Shown here: positions 31,001 through 34,099 of the stretch, one piece after another
Position numbering within the stretch: the first letter of the stretch is position 1
How the letters are laid out: every line of letters begins with the position of its first letter
DNA from: Mnemiopsis leidyi
Lineage: Eukaryota > Ctenophora > Tentaculata > Lobata > Bolinopsidae
Assembly (NCBI GenBank): GCA_000226015.1
Contig: JH153380.1
Location: forward strand, 65,104 to 99,202
Direction of reading: 5' to 3'
Length of the DNA: 34,099 bases
Made by a program: the position numbers and the translations under genes
The notes under the pieces: generated by a model
What the model was told of the DNA's origin: nothing
What the model saw: the letters and a program-made list of their open reading frames with translations, nothing else
The model's database searches: none

Positions 31001-31590
31001 GTTTTTTCGATGAGCTTTATGTACAAAGCATATTCTCACTGAAACCGTGATAGGTATAGGTACATCATTGTGCAATTTGATGCAAAAGTATGCAGCCAAG
31101 CCAGATTATCGAACATGACCGAGACCACGATAACAGTTTTGGATATTCTGGCGCGAGGCCAAATTGTGTCCAGTCATGTGGCTGGTGCTAATTCAGTTCA
31201 GTGTCTAGAAATTTACAGATACCGAGGGGTAACAAGTAGACGTTTGGGTGATATAAGTAAAGTACTGTAATATGGCTTGAAATTATGGCAATATTTTTGT
31301 CTGCCCGCTGTGTCTGTTGTAGAAAATCTCGTTAAAGTCAATGCGATGAGTTAAAGTCAATGCGATGGTTTTGAACATAACCGTCCAAAGTGTTTACTCT
31401 CCAATGCTTACTCCATCCGCTGGTCGCGGGAACGCACTACCTAATATTTATATTAACATACATTGACATAGATTAATATGGACGAGCTTCAAATTCATAC
31501 GCTCCAAATTTTAATAAAATACTTCTCAATATTGAATAACTAGTTAACTACCCCGTATATTTTCTAGCAGCCATCAAAAATCAAGAGGTT
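28001..31590. other. No supported gene
   Basis: This is mixed AT-rich sequence without arrays. A possible polar coding stretch lies at about 30211-30360 on the plus strand (SKSNQNAVCEKVKDDDFSG, then ATATCAG|gttcaag), but it lacks an ATG and family similarity. Two CACGTG sites 18 bp apart sit in a direct repeat, aatgacacgtgt-like, at 30775 and 30793. Confidence 0.45.
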
Positions 31591-31691
31591 TGTAGGAGCG
31601 GCTAGGTGGTGTAGGAGCGGCTATGTGGTGTAGGAGCGGCTAGGTGGTGTAGGAGCGGCTATGTGGTGTAGGAGCGGCTAGGTGGTGTAGG
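31591..31691. repeat. 19-bp minisatellite with alternating variants
   Basis: Five copies of gtaggagcggctaggtggt in which ctaggtgg and ctatgtgg alternate strictly. The last duplication step therefore probably involved a 38-bp dimer. Confidence 0.93.
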
Positions 31692-33970
31692 TAAACTCGG
31701 ACAGGAAATAATTTTGAGTCTAAAGGCGGTCCCGTATTTATATTTTATAACCATTAACCAAAATTCGATCATTGATTCTTTAAACGACTCGCTTGACATG
31801 GTCGCCTTGACGCCTTGTCCTAGGCCTGTATTTTTAATTATTTTGACTGAAGAATTATATGACCAATAATAGATTTACTCGTAAAATCTACTCGAAGTAC
31901 TGGTTAGAAGAGTACTAACTGAAAGGTGATAATAAGGGAGCCATAAATCGGAGGGTGTGAAGGGGGATTGACCGGCAAGCTTAAGTCTAGATCACCTTTG
32001 GCCGATCTTTCTGCTCATTAGATTAAATTTGACCCTCCCTTGGCCAGGAGGCTCCCAGGAATAAGCCTTGAAGTTTAGCGCCAACCTCAGATAAGGTTTC
32101 ATCCCACTAGACAGGTCGAAAAGTTACGGTGACCAGTAGCAGTGGGTGTGGAAAGAGAGCCAGTCGAGTGTAGTTGGAATTCCTAATTACATCACACACG
32201 CACACTCACACGCGTACACAGGACTTGTCTGTAGGGTGAGATAAGTGTCACATTACAGCTTACACGGACTGTCGCGTGACAAGTCACGTGCGCTGCCTAG
32301 CGACCAATTGAAAGGCGTTGCGCCGCGCTGCGTCACCTCGTCTGACACTTGCAAATCATTTTGATTTATGGTTGGCTGCTCTTCTCTGTCAGATGACTAT
32401 CACATGAACGACATGAACCAATCAGACATCTCCGAGCTGGAGTCAGACCCGGGTCACTGCATTGCCGCTCGGACAATGGACTTTACATAGATCACTGATT
32501 TTTAAATTCGTTCAAGCGTCTAATTTCCTTTCTTTTATTGTCCGTAACGGAAGTTGTTCCCCCTTCCCGATTAACGAGCGTACTACACTGAACACTCGTA
32601 CCCATACCCCCGGAATTCTCTTGTACACAGCTGGTCACGTGACTGAGCAATGTCTGGGTTGTATCGCTTGCTTAACGGAGGGGACAGGAGTGTCTAGCAG
32701 TACAGTGGAGTTAGAACACGTGGTTCCCCTGTGTATTGTATTCCTCAGTCCACGTGCTGCCAACAGCGGCCCGTTTCCTACGTCTCTAGATTTTAGAGAG
32801 TTAACCCTTATGTCTGTCTAATATACTTCATAATGGTTTTGTTTCGCTTTGTTTAGATTTACATTTAGTCTATCGCAATTTGTATTGTTTGTTTGCTTTC
32901 GCCTTTATTTTGATCTTCTCAATAATTCGATTGCCACTCATGTTATCCTCTAGTCATCAAGCAGCCACGGAACCGCTACTGACTTTCTCTGTCTAATCTT
33001 TCTGTTCGTGATTCGAGCATAAAATAAATCAGTTCTTAATTAATCGTAGTACTCGTGCTGCAGCTGCCTGCAGATGTAATTCAAGTTTAACATAAGATGC
33101 TCTGAGAGCATCAAATACATGAGATTTATTATGACTCTGCGGTGATCCTGCACATTAAATCTGGTTTGCTAGATCGAGGGGTCGGCCGAGGCCGAGGCAG
33201 CAACTTGTACGCTGCAGATTATGGCTTGATTAGCATTGTAACGTTAATTAGGCACGAATATTCATTATCTCAACTACGCTGGCCTAGGCCATCTCTTAAC
33301 CGCACAATCGGTATTCGTCTGATTCTTTACAGTTTACTTTATAGCACTCCATCTCAACGCACTTCTATCTGGTTTGCTGGTCTGAGTAAATTTATCAAAC
33401 TGTTCAAATTAAACATCCAATTCTGCCCAATCGTGACAGGGTGGCCGTGGAAATCGGACCTGCGAAGTTTTGGCCAAATACAAGAATACTACCTACCAAA
33501 ACTCTAAATCTTTTTTGTGATTCGTTAATCAAGTTTTTCCTTGCGTTTCGGTTGTTATAGAGTTGATTGAATTCCTCGAGAATAGTTTATGCTAATATAA
33601 GCATTATACAGTCTACTCTATAATCTATATCATATCCTACTCAGTACTTATTCACTTTAATGGAATCCAACATTGCTATCAAGTAGCCATTATATCGACT
33701 CAATAGAATGACGAAACTACTGGCTTCACTCCAGTAAGTCTGCCCCCACTGTTATTGACTTCCTGAACGTCTGGAAAGACCGATAACAAGCCCTATTCTG
33801 GGGGCTGATCACAGACGGTGCTCTGACGAAACAGCGACTCAAGTATAGGGGTTGTAGAAGCGGGCATCATCCGGTGCCAGGTGTCGGACACATATATTCA
33901 TCATACGATACCCCGGACCTTGCGTTGTGTAATCTTGTTTCGTTTTCTGGCGCTCTCTTTACCCTCGCGG
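31692..33970. other. No supported gene; possible promoter region 32200-32760
   Basis: Positions about 32140-32460 are relatively CpG-rich (ggcgttgcgccgcgctgcgt). They lead into ATG 32404, which opens a 28-codon frame, MNDMNQSDISELESDPG and on, before TAG at 32488. Four CACGTG E-boxes fall between 32285 and 32756. This could be the start of a gene whose next exon lies elsewhere, but no convincing donor is seen. Confidence 0.35.
32634..32643. promoter_or_regulatory. Palindromic E-box GTCACGTGAC
   Basis: A perfect 10-bp palindrome identical to the CLEAR/USF-type E-box bound by bHLH-zip factors. Other CACGTG sites nearby are at 32285-32290, 32717-32722 and 32751-32756. Function here is not established. 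Confidence 0.35.
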
Positions 33971-33977
33971 GTCTAGA

Positions 33978-34099
<122 letters not shown>

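Overview
This is AT-rich animal nuclear DNA in draft-assembly quality. The evidence is two spliced genes of typical metazoan families, GT-AG introns of about 0.2 to 3.5 kb, abundant micro- and minisatellites, a MULE-type DNA transposon remnant and one run of N. I cannot name the species; an invertebrate is the best guess. The window starts in a (CA)n tract and ends in a (GT)n tract, so it may be a whole scaffold.

Layout. Positions 1-7100 hold no confident gene. They contain a 55-bp near-perfect palindrome (2435-2489), a 1.2-kb array of an 8-bp repeat (3325-4567) and one weak IPT-like exon on the minus strand (6041-6126). Positions 8087-17934 (+) carry an eight-exon class A GPCR whose exons join in frame into 364 residues with all seven membrane segments. 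Its last intron contains an antisense, internally deleted FLYWCH/MULE transposase copy, bounded by about 20-bp inverted ends and a 9-bp target duplication (15024-16522). Positions 18194-23728 (-) carry a six-exon ABHD14-like alpha/beta-hydrolase gene that joins in frame into 337 residues. The two genes converge, with 259 bp between their stop codons. From 23.8 kb to the right end there are several satellite-like arrays, CACGTG E-box groups and no gene I can support.

Main points of interest. (1) The ABHD14-like protein keeps the fold signatures but appears to have lost the catalytic residues: nucleophile Ser to Asp, catalytic His to Arg, and the acid Asp apparently replaced. It also has a membrane anchor and an acidic dileucine signal, which suggests a membrane-tethered pseudoenzyme or one with altered chemistry. 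(2) Three of the 13 splice acceptors inferred here sit at the end of short tandem arrays whose unit spans the 3' splice site and the first 19-21 nt of the exon. In the 48-bp array, the nearest extra acceptor would add 16 residues in frame with no stop. This recurring amplification of intron/exon junctions is the most unusual feature of the window. Exon models were built by hand from reading frame, splice signals and family knowledge; no alignment or transcript data were available.
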